Below are positions 1 through 7,054 of a DNA stretch of 64,000 nt, piece after piece; the stretch's first letter is position 1, and the number at the start of each line of letters is the position of its first letter. A program made the translations under genes and the position numbers. The DNA is taken from contig JAFXGL010000004.1 in the NCBI GenBank assembly GCA_017513185.1, positions 18,071 to 82,070 of the forward strand, given 5' to 3'. The notes under the pieces were generated by a model. That model was not told the origin of the DNA. It did no database searches and saw only the letters and a program-made list of their open reading frames with translations. Origin of the DNA: Candidatus Saccharimonadota bacterium. GTDB taxonomy: Bacteria > Patescibacteriota > Saccharimonadia > Saccharimonadales > Saccharimonadaceae.

Positions 1-210
1 GTAAAACTCACCAAGCGCGAAGAGACCGTAAAAAAGCGCGAAACCGACCTCTCCGAGGCCGAAACCGCACTCGAAGAAGAACGCACTGCCTTCGCCGACG
101 AAAAAGCTCTGTTTTATGCCAGTCAGACCCGCGTCTACGAACTATCTAAAAAGCTCTACCTAGAGCTCGCACCCAACTACGAATCAGCCGACCCGGCTGT
201 CTCTGAATAA
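1..210 (+). CDS. C-terminal fragment of a coiled-coil protein
   Basis: The reading frame is open from the first base of the window and ends at TAA 208-210, giving the last 69 residues of a protein whose start lies outside. The fragment is dominated by charged Lys/Glu/Arg heptad-like sequence, then a Tyr/Leu-rich stretch (about residues 38-56) and a short acidic tail, so it is probably the end of a long alpha-helical coiled coil. A terminator follows 6 bp downstream. The family cannot be identified from this fragment. Confidence 0.7.
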   Translation, partial: VKLTKREETVKKRETDLSEAETALEEERTAFADEKALFYASQTRVYELSKKLYLELAPNYESADPAVSE

Positions 211-216
211 CCTCCA

Positions 217-241
217 CCCCGCCCATGCGGGGTTTTCTTTT
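217..241 (+). terminator. Intrinsic terminator
   Basis: A CCCCGC/GCGGGG stem with a four-base loop is followed by a T-rich tract, directly after the partial coiled-coil gene. Confidence 0.85.
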
Positions 242-300
242 CGCTTATTTTTCCAAACTGTGCTATTATATATTATATATAACCTAACATGGAGAAAACA

Positions 301-702
301 ATGGCTACCATTGACCAACAATTTGTCGAATATATCGTCAAAACCCTCGTGAACAATCCCGAAAAAGTCGAAGTCGAACGCAAAATCGACGAAAAAGGCG
401 TCCTTCTATCCCTCTCTGTTGACCCAGAAGATGTTGGTCGCGTGATTGGCAAACGTGGCGCCACCGCTCAGAGCATCCGCACGCTACTCCGCGCCCTTGG
501 CACCAAAAACGACGCTCGCTACAACCTCAAGATTGTCAATACTGACGCTCCGGAAGGCGCCGAACATAGCGCGGTAGAAAACCGCGCAGACGACAGAGAA
601 GCGACCCCTGTCGAAGAAAACGAAGAAGACGACGCCCGCTCCGAAGAACTCGCCGAAAAAACCCGCGCCGAGATGGAAGACCTCGACGACCTCGATATTT
701 AG
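301..702 (+). CDS. khpA: KH-domain RNA-binding protein (KhpA-like) with acidic tail
   Basis: A single type II KH domain occupies about residues 1-78. The RNA-contacting loop reads GKRG (GxxG motif) after a VGRVI strand, as in KhpA/YlqC proteins, which bind structured RNAs in the cytoplasm and are often encoded next to rpsP. Family members are usually 75-80 aa; this one is 133 aa because of an Asp/Glu-rich low-complexity tail (about residues 85-133). ATG 301 is chosen over the in-frame ATG 289 because GGAG at 291-294 is well spaced for 301 and would lie inside the coding region otherwise. It converges on rpsP across a shared terminator. Confidence 0.8.
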   Translation: MATIDQQFVEYIVKTLVNNPEKVEVERKIDEKGVLLSLSVDPEDVGRVIGKRGATAQSIRTLLRALGTKNDARYNLKIVNTDAPEGAEHSAVENRADDREATPVEENEEDDARSEELAEKTRAEMEDLDDLDI

Positions 703-710
703 TAGCAGAG

Positions 711-746
711 TAAAAAATAAGCCCCTGGGGGCTTATTTTGTTTTTG
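711..746. terminator. Bidirectional terminator between khpA and rpsP
   Basis: Ten-base-pair stem 716-725/728-737 with an A-run on the left and T-runs on the right, so it can end transcription from both converging genes. Confidence 0.85.
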
Positions 747-749
747 CTT

Positions 750-1121
750 TTACTCTGCTGGAGCAGCTTCCTCCGCAGGGGCTTCCTCGGCGGGAGCTTC
801 AGCTTCTTTGGGCTGATTCTTGCGGAGCTTGTCAGCGTGCTTGGCCTTAGCGGACTTTTTGGGAGCCGGTTTGTACCATTTTGGCATCTTGACGCCGTTC
901 TTTTCTAGAACGAAGGCGACGCGAGAAGAAGGCTGGGCGCCGTTCTTGAGGTAGAACTCGACCTTTTCCTTATTAAGGACGAGTTTTTTGGTTTCTGGGT
1001 TGTAGTTGCCGACCTCGGCCACAACGCGCCCGGAAAGAGGGTGACGCTGGGATTCTTGGACGACTATCCGATACACGGGGGTATGTGTTCGGCCATTACG
1101 CTGCATGCGAATCGCGAGCAT
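750..1121 (-). CDS. rpsP: 30S ribosomal protein S16
   Basis: The first about 85 residues match bS16: start MLAIRMQRNGR, then the TPVYRIVV strand and the GRVVAEVGNYNP segment. bS16 binds 16S rRNA and helps assemble the 30S body. The C-terminus carries an extra Lys-rich then Ala/Pro/Glu-rich tail (about residues 85-123) not present in textbook S16; similar tails occur on L32 and L25 in this window. The start has a GGAG ribosome site 7-10 bases upstream and a promoter at 1153-1181. Confidence 0.97.
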   Translation of the reverse strand: MLAIRMQRNGRTHTPVYRIVVQESQRHPLSGRVVAEVGNYNPETKKLVLNKEKVEFYLKNGAQPSSRVAFVLEKNGVKMPKWYKPAPKKSAKAKHADKLRKNQPKEAEAPAEEAPAEEAAPAE

Positions 1122-1152
1122 TGGATTTCTCCTATTAAATGTTAGTTTCTAT

Positions 1153-1181
1153 ATTTTACACCATTTTTTCACTTTTGACAA
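1153..1181 (-). promoter_or_regulatory. rpsP promoter
   Basis: On the minus strand TTGTCA (1176-1181), 17 bp spacer, TAAAAT (1153-1158). The 5' leader is about 25 nt with a Shine-Dalgarno site. Confidence 0.75.
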
Positions 1182-1182
1182 G

Positions 1183-1210
1183 AAAAAACCCGGGGGTTAG
1201 GCCCGGGTTT
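1183..1210 (-). terminator. Terminator overlapping the end of the orphan gene
   Basis: A stem AACCCGGG/CCCGGGTT followed (minus strand) by a T-run. The TAA stop codon of the 1197-1730 gene lies in the hairpin loop. Confidence 0.85.
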
Positions 1211-1730
1211 TGCGGAAGTCGCGACGCGGTAAATCGTCAAGTTCGAAGGGCGGGTGGCCCGATTCGATGTGACGTTTGATGTGGCGCCTAAACTTTTCGC
1301 GATTTTTCTCGTTTTCGAGGAGGCCCATGAGCGTCATGGCGCTGACCTGGTCGAGGTCGTGGTTGCGAGCATACCAGTTGACCTCGTCGACGGATTTGAA
1401 AAAGTTTTTGACGGATTCTTCGCGGGCAAACTTAAGTTGATTGACGTCGCCGTCGTAGTATTTATCGATGACGTGTTTAACATTGAAAGCTTTGGACTTG
1501 TCGCGGAAGTTCATCAACATTTTATCCTTGCCGGCGAGATCGCCAGCGGCGTCGACAACGGCGAGACAGAGTTGCCAATAGTTCTTCCATGTGTTTGCGG
1601 GATATTCGTAGTCGGATTGCGACACTCGTAAGATAGCGGCGCGCTTTTTGTCTCCACCAAGGAGGTCGGCGACGGTGCGTTTTTCTGGGCTTTCCTGAAG
1701 TTCGATAGAAAGATTCGACATTTTCGACAT
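1197..1730 (-). CDS. Hypothetical protein, 177 aa, highly charged
   Basis: I do not recognise this family. The predicted soluble protein is mostly helical and charged: an acidic N-terminus, a central segment rich in Trp/Tyr/Lys (about residues 45-115) and a basic C-terminus with a His/Arg cluster followed by RRDFRKTRA-type residues, which could contact nucleic acid (inference). Start ATG 1728-1730 is chosen because GGAGGG lies 7 bases upstream; an in-frame ATG at 1746-1748 would place this ribosome site inside the coding region and sits in the leader hairpin. It is a single-gene unit with a near-consensus promoter and its own terminator, like the orphan genes at 18-28 kb. Confidence 0.75.
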   Translation of the reverse strand: MSKMSNLSIELQESPEKRTVADLLGGDKKRAAILRVSQSDYEYPANTWKNYWQLCLAVVDAAGDLAGKDKMLMNFRDKSKAFNVKHVIDKYYDGDVNQLKFAREESVKNFFKSVDEVNWYARNHDLDQVSAMTLMGLLENEKNREKFRRHIKRHIESGHPPFELDDLPRRDFRKTRA

Positions 1731-1773
1731 TTTATTCCCTCCCTCCATAAAATTTGTCGAAATGTATGGTTTT

Positions 1774-1802
1774 ATTATACCATAAAGATTTTAAAAAGTC
1801 AA
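1774..1802 (-). promoter_or_regulatory. Strong promoter of the 1197-1730 gene
   Basis: Minus strand: TTGACT (1797-1802), 17 bp, TATAAT (1774-1779) preceded by TGG (extended -10). The predicted start lies near 1767, at the base of a hairpin CCATA/TATGG with an inner ATTT/AAAT stem (about 1743-1767) that ends just before the GGAGGG site. Confidence 0.9.
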
Positions 1803-1822
1803 TAACGATAGGGGCGATGACC

Positions 1823-1917
1823 AAAAAACCACCCTGTTAGCCATCAGCGTGGATTTTTGAACATATAAGCTCTCAACAACTTACGTAAGGGGATCTCGCA
1901 GTTTGTGATTACAAACT
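1823..1917 (-). ncRNA. Candidate small RNA with its own promoter and terminator
   Basis: A complete transcription unit of about 95 nt with no convincing reading frame. The promoter overlaps the rnc stop codon. The predicted RNA begins with a perfect hairpin (AGTTTG/CAAACT, six-base loop), contains the palindrome CTTACGTAAG, and ends in the stem CCACgCTG/CAGgGTGG followed by six T (1823-1828). The longest ATG frames inside are 6 and 17 codons without good ribosome sites. It lacks the conserved core of SRP RNA and I could not match it to tmRNA, RNase P RNA or 6S RNA by eye. It could also act as a leader ending upstream of the next gene, but that gene has its own promoter. Confidence 0.6.
1829..1852 (-). 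terminator. Terminator of the candidate small RNA
   Basis: Stem CCAC-CTG/CAG-GTGG with an eight-base loop, followed on the minus strand by T6 (1823-1828). Confidence 0.8.
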
Positions 1918-1923
1918 AGAATA

Positions 1924-1952
1924 AGTATAAGCTAAATGCGGCTTAAAGTCAA
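1924..1952 (-). promoter_or_regulatory. Promoter of the candidate small RNA
   Basis: Minus strand: TTGACT (1947-1952), 17 bp, TATACT (1924-1929). The -35 hexamer overlaps the rnc stop codon. Confidence 0.8.
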
Positions 1953-2671
1953 GGTCTTTTCTCGACTTTTTTGTGCATAGCCTTGATGCGCTTGATGCCC
2001 TCGAGGGCGGCGGCGGTTTGGGCGTCTTGCTTGCTGTGGCCGGTGCCGGTGCCAAAGATGTTTTTGCCGACGTAAACGGCGACAGTGAAGGTCTTGTTGT
2101 GGTCGGGGCCGTCCTCTTTCAGGGTGCGATAGGTCGGAGTTTCGGTGAAGTCTTTTTGGGTGAGCTCTTGGAAGTAAGATTTGGCGTCGCGCCAAGAGTC
2201 GGACTCGATGATTTCGTCAATCTTGACGAGGATGTGCTTTTCGATGAAAGCTTTGGCGGTGTCGTAGCCTTGGTCGAGGTAGATGGCGCCAATGACGGCC
2301 TCGAAACAGTCGGCCATAATGACGGCGTGGGCGCGTTCGGTGCCCATTTTTTCGCCGTGGGAGAGGCGGACGAGTGGCTCGTAGCCGAGCTTGTAGCCGG
2401 CGTCGCCGATGGATTCGGTGCGGACAAGGGCGGCGCGCCAGGCGGTCATGATGCCTTCAGGCTGGTCGTAGTTGCGATAGAGGAAGTCGCTGGTGACGAG
2501 TTCTAGCACGGCGTCGCCGAGATATTCGAGGCGTTCGTTGTGAAGGGTGTGGTGTTTTTTGTGTTCGTTGACATAGCTCCGGTGGGTCAGCGCGGTGACG
2601 AGGAGGTTGATGTCATGAAATTCGAAGCCAAGTTTTTCCCTGGCGAAGTCTTGATAAGGTTTGGTGTCCAA
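1949..2671 (-). CDS. rnc: Ribonuclease III
   Basis: RNase III cleaves double-stranded RNA in rRNA maturation and mRNA turnover. The signature NERLEYLGDAVL (about residues 44-55) holds acidic active-site residues, and a second acidic cluster follows near DCFEAVIGAIYLD (about 121-133). A double-stranded RNA binding domain fills about residues 160-235, with the typical GTGHSKQDAQTAAA end. At 240 aa the length is normal. The start codon is TTG (2669-2671), with GGAG upstream overlapping the end of the Nudix gene, so translation is probably coupled. It ends in TGA, direct evidence that TGA is a stop here. Confidence 0.97.
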   Translation of the reverse strand: MDTKPYQDFAREKLGFEFHDINLLVTALTHRSYVNEHKKHHTLHNERLEYLGDAVLELVTSDFLYRNYDQPEGIMTAWRAALVRTESIGDAGYKLGYEPLVRLSHGEKMGTERAHAVIMADCFEAVIGAIYLDQGYDTAKAFIEKHILVKIDEIIESDSWRDAKSYFQELTQKDFTETPTYRTLKEDGPDHNKTFTVAVYVGKNIFGTGTGHSKQDAQTAAALEGIKRIKAMHKKVEKRP

Positions 2672-2672
2672 T

Positions 2673-3305
2673 TTAGTATTCTCCTGAACGGATTTTTTTC
2701 TTTGCTATTAACATGAGTTTTTCGATGTCATCGTATTCGATGGCGTCGAGGGCGTCGGCAAACTTAAACCATTTGATGCCGTTCATCCATTTTTCTTTGG
2801 TGGGGGTTTCGCGCGGGTCCAGAGAGTGGACGAGGTAAATCTGAGTGGTCATGAGGACGAGTTTGTCGAGACGGCGATATTTGAAGTGGATTTTTCCAAG
2901 CCAGCACAAGGTGTTGATATGGAAAAGCCCCGCTTCTTCGCCGATTTCGCGGATGGCGGTTTGTTTGGCGGTTTCGCCGGGCTCAATGTGGCCCTTGGGG
3001 ATGGTCCAGCGGTTTTTGCTGTCTTGAATCAGTAAGATTTCGATGTCTTTTTTGTCTTTGGACAAACGAAAAACGATGCCGCCGGCGGTAGGTTCGCGGA
3101 CGATTTCTTGGATGACCGGCTTTTTGCGAAAGACGGTTTCCTTGAATTTGTCGATGGCGGAAGGACGATATTGTTTCGGAAGAGCTTCCGGAACTTTGAG
3201 GTTACTTCCCTTCCTTTTGATCGGCGGGCGCTGGGGTCTCCCCTGGCGTGGTGTCGCCGTCCTGGGATTTTTCTTGCTTTCCATGATGGTTTTTTGCGGA
3301 GTCAT
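2673..3305 (-). CDS. Nudix hydrolase family protein
   Basis: A Nudix box is clear at about residues 105-127: G5-x-E7-type spacing with GHIEPGE, then REIGEEAG, which binds the metal for hydrolysis of a nucleoside diphosphate linked to another group. The N-terminal about 65 residues are basic, Pro/Arg/Lys-rich and probably disordered, perhaps RNA-binding (inference). The substrate cannot be told from sequence. The upstream end overlaps nusB by about 104 bases in another frame; neither ATG 3305 nor ATG 3284 has a good ribosome site, so the true start is uncertain. It sits between nusB and rnc in the rpmF operon. Confidence 0.85.
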   Translation of the reverse strand: MTPQKTIMESKKNPRTATPRQGRPQRPPIKRKGSNLKVPEALPKQYRPSAIDKFKETVFRKKPVIQEIVREPTAGGIVFRLSKDKKDIEILLIQDSKNRWTIPKGHIEPGETAKQTAIREIGEEAGLFHINTLCWLGKIHFKYRRLDKLVLMTTQIYLVHSLDPRETPTKEKWMNGIKWFKFADALDAIEYDDIEKLMLIAKKKIRSGEY

Positions 3306-3741
3306 CGGCAGATAGGCCTAGCTGTTTGAAGGCTGTGCCGAGGACGCCGTTGATGAACTTTGATGAGTTTTCGGAGCCGAAAGCTTTGGCAAGCTCAACG
3401 GCTTCGTTGATGGCGACCTTCGGGGGGACCGAGTCGCCGGTGTATTTGAGCTCGTAGAGGCCGATGCGCAGGACGTTGCGGTCGATGGCGGCAATGCTAG
3501 AAATGGGCCATTCGGGGGCGAGGGGGGTCAGATCTTCGTCTAGACTCTCCATCTTTTCTACGACACCGCGAGAAAGGGCGTAGACGAACTCGGTGTCGCC
3601 CAGGGCCTTTTCGTAGGGGGTGATGTTTTTTGCGACAATATGGTCGATGTCGGCTGTGGCATCGCCCGCCTTACTTCGAAACTCGTATTCGTACAAGCTC
3701 TGAAGTGATATGATTCTGCCTAAGTGCCGATTAGATGCCAT
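3202..3741 (-). CDS. nusB: Transcription antitermination factor NusB
   Basis: Residues 1-135 match the all-helical NusB fold: the N-terminal SLQSLYEYEF segment, the IDRNVLRIGLYEL helix and the PPKVAINEAVELAKAFGSENSSKFINGVLG segment characteristic of the family. NusB with S10 binds boxA RNA in antitermination of rRNA operons. Residues about 140-179 form an extra charged, Pro-rich tail, and the coding sequence of this tail overlaps the Nudix gene. The start ATG follows the rpmF stop in a TAATATG junction, suggesting coupling. Confidence 0.93.
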   Translation of the reverse strand: MASNRHLGRIISLQSLYEYEFRSKAGDATADIDHIVAKNITPYEKALGDTEFVYALSRGVVEKMESLDEDLTPLAPEWPISSIAAIDRNVLRIGLYELKYTGDSVPPKVAINEAVELAKAFGSENSSKFINGVLGTAFKQLGLSADDSAKNHHGKQEKSQDGDTTPGETPAPADQKEGK

Positions 3742-3742
3742 A

Positions 3743-3985
3743 TTATTTCTTTGCCTTAGCGGTTTTTTTAGCTAGCTTGGCCTTGGTCGCAGCTTTCTTA
3801 GCGGATTTGACGGAAGTGGACTTGGACGGCTTAACGGTCTTGACTTTGACGCGTGGGGTTTGTTTCTTAGTCTCAAAAGCTTTGACAGGGGAAACTTTAT
3901 TGACAGCCCTGGCGAGGTTAAGACGGAGGTGGCTCCTTCTCAAACCGGTTTTACGCGGGCTGCTCTGTTTTTTAGGTTCAGGCAT
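3743..3985 (-). CDS. rpmF: 50S ribosomal protein L32 family, with Lys/Ala-rich tail
   Basis: The N-terminus MPEPKKQSSPRKTGLRRSH matches the bL32 pattern (xxPKxxxSxxRxxxRRSH) found in the large ribosomal subunit. The zinc-binding cysteines of many L32 proteins are absent. The C-terminal half (about residues 45-80) is Lys/Ala/Thr-rich, resembling the tails of histone-like proteins. An AAAGGAG site precedes the ATG. It is the first gene of rpmF-nusB-Nudix-rnc. A small DNA-binding Lys-rich protein is an alternative, but the N-terminal pattern favours L32. Confidence 0.72.
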   Translation of the reverse strand: MPEPKKQSSPRKTGLRRSHLRLNLARAVNKVSPVKAFETKKQTPRVKVKTVKPSKSTSVKSAKKAATKAKLAKKTAKAKK

Positions 3986-4070
3986 GATGCTCCTTTAATA
4001 ATAGATACTTTGGACTATAATAGCACGTTTTAAGGGTGATTGCAAGGTGTCTTCTCATGCAAAAGTATGC

Positions 4071-4076
4071 TACAAT
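4071..4076 (+). promoter_or_regulatory. tsaC -10 element (leaderless)
   Basis: TGC-TACAAT lies exactly 6 bp before ATG 4083, so the predicted transcription start coincides with the start codon. Confidence 0.65.
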
Positions 4077-4082
4077 AGCAAT

Positions 4083-4667
4083 ATGATTCAAACCGCGCCT
4101 GAGCATACCAGTCAAATTATCAAAGCCCTTAAAGAGGGCCAGGTGGTGGCGTTGCCGACGGAGACTGTCTATGGCCTCGCTATTGCGCTGAATTCTGCGA
4201 CGGCCTTGGAGAAGTTGATTTTCTTGAAGCGCCGAGATTTGCAGTCGGGTAAGATTTTTACCCTTGTGCCGGAGTCGCGAGCGGATATTTCTAAGTACGC
4301 TACGCTAAACAAGCTTTCGCGCGAGTATATTGGCAAGTATATTCCTGGTGAAATTACCCTCATTTTGCATAAAAATCCTGATTTTTCTCATCCATATTTT
4401 AATCATTTTACAACTGTTGGCATTCGTATCCCGGCCTCGCCATTGTTTGAGAAGATTTTACCAGAAACTGGGCCGCTACTTCTCACTAGTGCGAATCCTC
4501 GCGGTGATACTCCGGCGATTTCTTCTGATGAAGTAGCCAAAACTATGCCAAAAGTAGATTTGATTGTCGAGGGACGGACGGTTGAAGGTAAGAAACCTTC
4601 CACGATAGTAGATTTGACTAATAAAACACCGAAGATTCTTCGACAGGGTGATTTAAAAGTGTTATAA
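4083..4667 (+). CDS. tsaC: Threonylcarbamoyl-AMP synthase (Sua5/YrdC/TsaC family)
   Basis: The enzyme makes threonylcarbamoyl-adenylate from Thr, bicarbonate and ATP, the first step of t6A37 tRNA modification. The YrdC fold is clear: ALPTETVYGLA (about residues 21-31), the LKRR and SGKIFTLV segments, TVGIRIP, LLLTSANPRGDTP, and the closing PSTIVDLT motif. At 195 aa it is a single-domain TsaC type. ATG 4083 is preferred to the in-frame ATG 4047 because the -10 element lies between them. The gene leads into leuS, whose promoter overlaps the tsaC stop. Confidence 0.92.
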   Translation: MIQTAPEHTSQIIKALKEGQVVALPTETVYGLAIALNSATALEKLIFLKRRDLQSGKIFTLVPESRADISKYATLNKLSREYIGKYIPGEITLILHKNPDFSHPYFNHFTTVGIRIPASPLFEKILPETGPLLLTSANPRGDTPAISSDEVAKTMPKVDLIVEGRTVEGKKPSTIVDLTNKTPKILRQGDLKVL

Positions 4668-4668
4668 T
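4663..4668 (+). promoter_or_regulatory. leuS -10 element (leaderless)
   Basis: TGT-TATAAT ends 7 bp before ATG 4676 and overlaps the tsaC stop codon. No Shine-Dalgarno sequence is present. Confidence 0.65.
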
Positions 4669-4675
4669 ATAACAC

Positions 4676-6928
4676 ATGAATCGTTATAACCCTTTAGCAA
4701 TTGAAAGCAAATGGCAAAAAATTTGGGAGGACTCGGAGGCGTTTAAGGCTGACGAGGCGAGTGACAAGCCCAAAAAGTTTCTCGCGGAGATGTTCCCGTA
4801 TCCTTCGGGGGCTGGTCTACATGTGGGCCACGTGCGTAACTTTACGATTGTGGATGTGTTGGCGCGCTATTATGCGCAGAAAGGGTTTAACGTCCTGCGT
4901 CCGTTTGGCTACGATACCTTTGGTTTGCCGGCCGAGAACTATGCTATTAAGACTGGTGTGTCGCCTAAAGTGGCGACCGATACTAACGTGAAGAATTTTC
5001 GCAATCAGCTAAAGAAGCTTGGCTATGCCATCGACTGGAGTCGAGAGATTAATACTTCATCGCCGGAGTATTATAAGTGGACCCAGTGGTGTTTCTTGCA
5101 GCTATATAAGAAGGGTTTGGCGTATCAGAAAGAGTCTTATCAGTGGTGGTGTCCGGTCGACCAGACCGTGCTAGCCAATGAGCAGGTGGAAAATGGGCAT
5201 TGTTGGCGCTGTGGTAGCGAAGTAGAAAAGAAGAAGATGAAGCAGTGGTTTTTCAAAATCACAGCTTATGCAGACGAGTTACTAGAGTGCGTGGATGAGT
5301 TGGATTGGCCCGAGAAAATTAAGGTGATGCAGAAGAACTGGATTGGTCGCTCGGAGGGGGCAGAAATAGATTTTGAAACTGATGCGGGGAAAATCACAGT
5401 ATTTACTACGCGCCCGGATACTATTTATGGTGCGACGTTCCTGGTGCTGGCGCCGGAGCATCCGCTGATTCGTGAGCTAACTACCGAGAATACCAAGGAG
5501 GCGGTGGAGGAGTATTGTCGCGCCGCCATCAAAAAGTCCGAGATTGAGCGTCAGGAGAGCAAGGAAAAGACTGGTGTCTTTACCGGTGCCTATGCAGTAA
5601 ACCCGGCGACGAAGGAGAAAATCCCGGTTTGGGTGGCGGATTATGTGTTGATGGGGTATGGTACGGGGGCAATTATGGCCGTGCCGGCTGGTGATGAGCG
5701 CGACCGCGAGTTTGCGGAGAAGTTTGATTTGCCGGTGGTGGAGATCACCAAGACGCCAGAAAAGCCCTTTGGTACGCCCAAGACTACTTACCGGATGCGT
5801 GACTGGCTGATTTCTCGCCAACGTTATTGGGGCTGTCCGATTCCGATAGCTTATGATAAGGATGGCAACCCGCACCCGATTCCGGAGGATCAGTTGCCGG
5901 TGATGATCCCCGAAGTGGACGATTTTAAGCCGGATAATTCTGGTCATTCGGCGCTGGCGAAGGCTACTGATTGGTTGAAAGTGGAGATTGATGGTGAAGA
6001 GATGACGCGTGAGACGGATACGTTGGACGGTTATGCTTGTTCGAGCTGGTATTTATGGCGCTATGCTTCCCCGCACGATGCGGCGCATGCCTGGCATCCG
6101 GAGGCTGTGAAATATTGGGAGCCGCTAGATGTGTATTGCGGTGGCGACCATGCGGTGGCACATCTACTCTATATTCGCTTTTGGTGTAAGTTCTTTGCTG
6201 ATGAAGGTAAGCTACCCTTCCGCGAGCCGATTGTGAAGCTACTCTACAATGGCTATATTAATGCGCCGGACGGCAAGAAGATGAGCAAGAGCAAGGGCAA
6301 CGTGATAGATCCGCTAGATGTGATAAACGATGGCTACGGTGCGGATACGCTGAGGACTTATGAAATGTTTATTGGGCCGTATGATCAAGATGCGGCTTGG
6401 AATCCGCGCAGCGTGGGTGGGGTGTATAGGTTCCTGAATAGGTGCTGGACGTTAGTGTTTGAGAAAGAGATTGAAAAGAAGTCGAAAAATCTGAACTTGC
6501 TGCACAAGACGATTAAGAAGGTGACGGAGGATATTGAGCGCGCAGCGTTTAACACGGCAATTTCTACGCTGATGGAGTTTGTGAATGAGCTCTATAAGAC
6601 TGGTGCGAGCGAGGAGGATTTGGTGACTTTGGCGAAGCTATTGAAGCCGTTTGCTCCGCATCTGGCTTCGGAAATGTTGGAGCAGCTAAGGGCGGACGAT
6701 GCTTGGCCGACCTATGATGAGGAGCAGTTGGTGGAGGAGCTGGTGGAAGTGGTGGTGCAGGTGAATGGAAAGCTAAGGGCGAAGCTGGCGGTGCCGGTGG
6801 AAGATTTGGAAGATGAGGAGAAAGTTACGGAGATGGCGCTTTCTGATGGCAATGTGAGAAAGTTTGCGGCTGAGCCGAAGAAGACCATTTATGTCAAGAA
6901 GGCTAAGTTGCTAAACATCGTAGCATAG
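4676..6928 (+). CDS. leuS: Leucyl-tRNA synthetase, shortened editing domain
   Basis: Class I synthetase charging tRNA-Leu. The HIGH box is HVGH (residues 49-52) and the KMSKS loop is at about 535-539. The CP1 editing insertion starts normally (TTRPDTIYGATFLVLAPEHPL) and includes GTGAIMAVPAGDERD, which keeps the conserved Asp but has Gly where bacterial enzymes usually have His. The segment after this runs straight into YRMRDWLISRQRYWG, so about 35 residues of the usual editing domain are absent. Total length is 750 aa against the usual 800-860. Zinc-type cysteines occur near residues 160-180 (WWCPVD, HCWRCG). Proofreading may be altered (inference). Confidence 0.97.
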   Translation: MNRYNPLAIESKWQKIWEDSEAFKADEASDKPKKFLAEMFPYPSGAGLHVGHVRNFTIVDVLARYYAQKGFNVLRPFGYDTFGLPAENYAIKTGVSPKVATDTNVKNFRNQLKKLGYAIDWSREINTSSPEYYKWTQWCFLQLYKKGLAYQKESYQWWCPVDQTVLANEQVENGHCWRCGSEVEKKKMKQWFFKITAYADELLECVDELDWPEKIKVMQKNWIGRSEGAEIDFETDAGKITVFTTRPDTIYGATFLVLAPEHPLIRELTTENTKEAVEEYCRAAIKKSEIERQESKEKTGVFTGAYAVNPATKEKIPVWVADYVLMGYGTGAIMAVPAGDERDREFAEKFDLPVVEITKTPEKPFGTPKTTYRMRDWLISRQRYWGCPIPIAYDKDGNPHPIPEDQLPVMIPEVDDFKPDNSGHSALAKATDWLKVEIDGEEMTRETDTLDGYACSSWYLWRYASPHDAAHAWHPEAVKYWEPLDVYCGGDHAVAHLLYIRFWCKFFADEGKLPFREPIVKLLYNGYINAPDGKKMSKSKGNVIDPLDVINDGYGADTLRTYEMFIGPYDQDAAWNPRSVGGVYRFLNRCWTLVFEKEIEKKSKNLNLLHKTIKKVTEDIERAAFNTAISTLMEFVNELYKTGASEEDLVTLAKLLKPFAPHLASEMLEQLRADDAWPTYDEEQLVEELVEVVVQVNGKLRAKLAVPVEDLEDEEKVTEMALSDGNVRKFAAEPKKTIYVKKAKLLNIVA

Positions 6929-6937
6929 CTCGCTTGC

Positions 6938-7054
6938 AGTAGAGAGTTCATTTTGGGGGCCCGCTCCTCGCAAAAAGCAACAGACTATCGTCTGTTGCTT
7001 TTTTGCTGGCCGCTCAGGCCGTGTCTTTAGTCCCCCAAAACGAACTTCTCTACT
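6938..7054. repeat. Large branched inverted repeat, element 1
   Basis: Outer arms 6938-6959 and 7032-7054 pair with one mismatch and one extra base (AGTAGAGAGTTC.. against ..GAACTTCTCTACT). Inside are the terminator hairpin 6977-6998 and a GGCC/GGCC hairpin at 7008-7020. It fills the gap between the convergent leuS and 7050-7817 genes and overlaps the latter's stop codon. Confidence 0.75.
6972..7004. terminator. Bidirectional terminator inside element 1
   Basis: Perfect nine-base-pair stem GCAACAGAC/GTCTGTTGC with TATC loop, A5 on the left and T6 on the right. Confidence 0.9.

Noticed and set aside
1254-1631. 125-codon plus-strand frame opposite the 1197-1730 gene
   Set aside because: No promoter or ribosome site, while the minus-strand gene has all signals.
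1949-1951. Recoded UGA (as in Gracilibacteria and Absconditabacteria)
   Set aside because: UGA ends rnc, long genes contain no in-frame UGA, and an RF2 gene with SPF motif is present.
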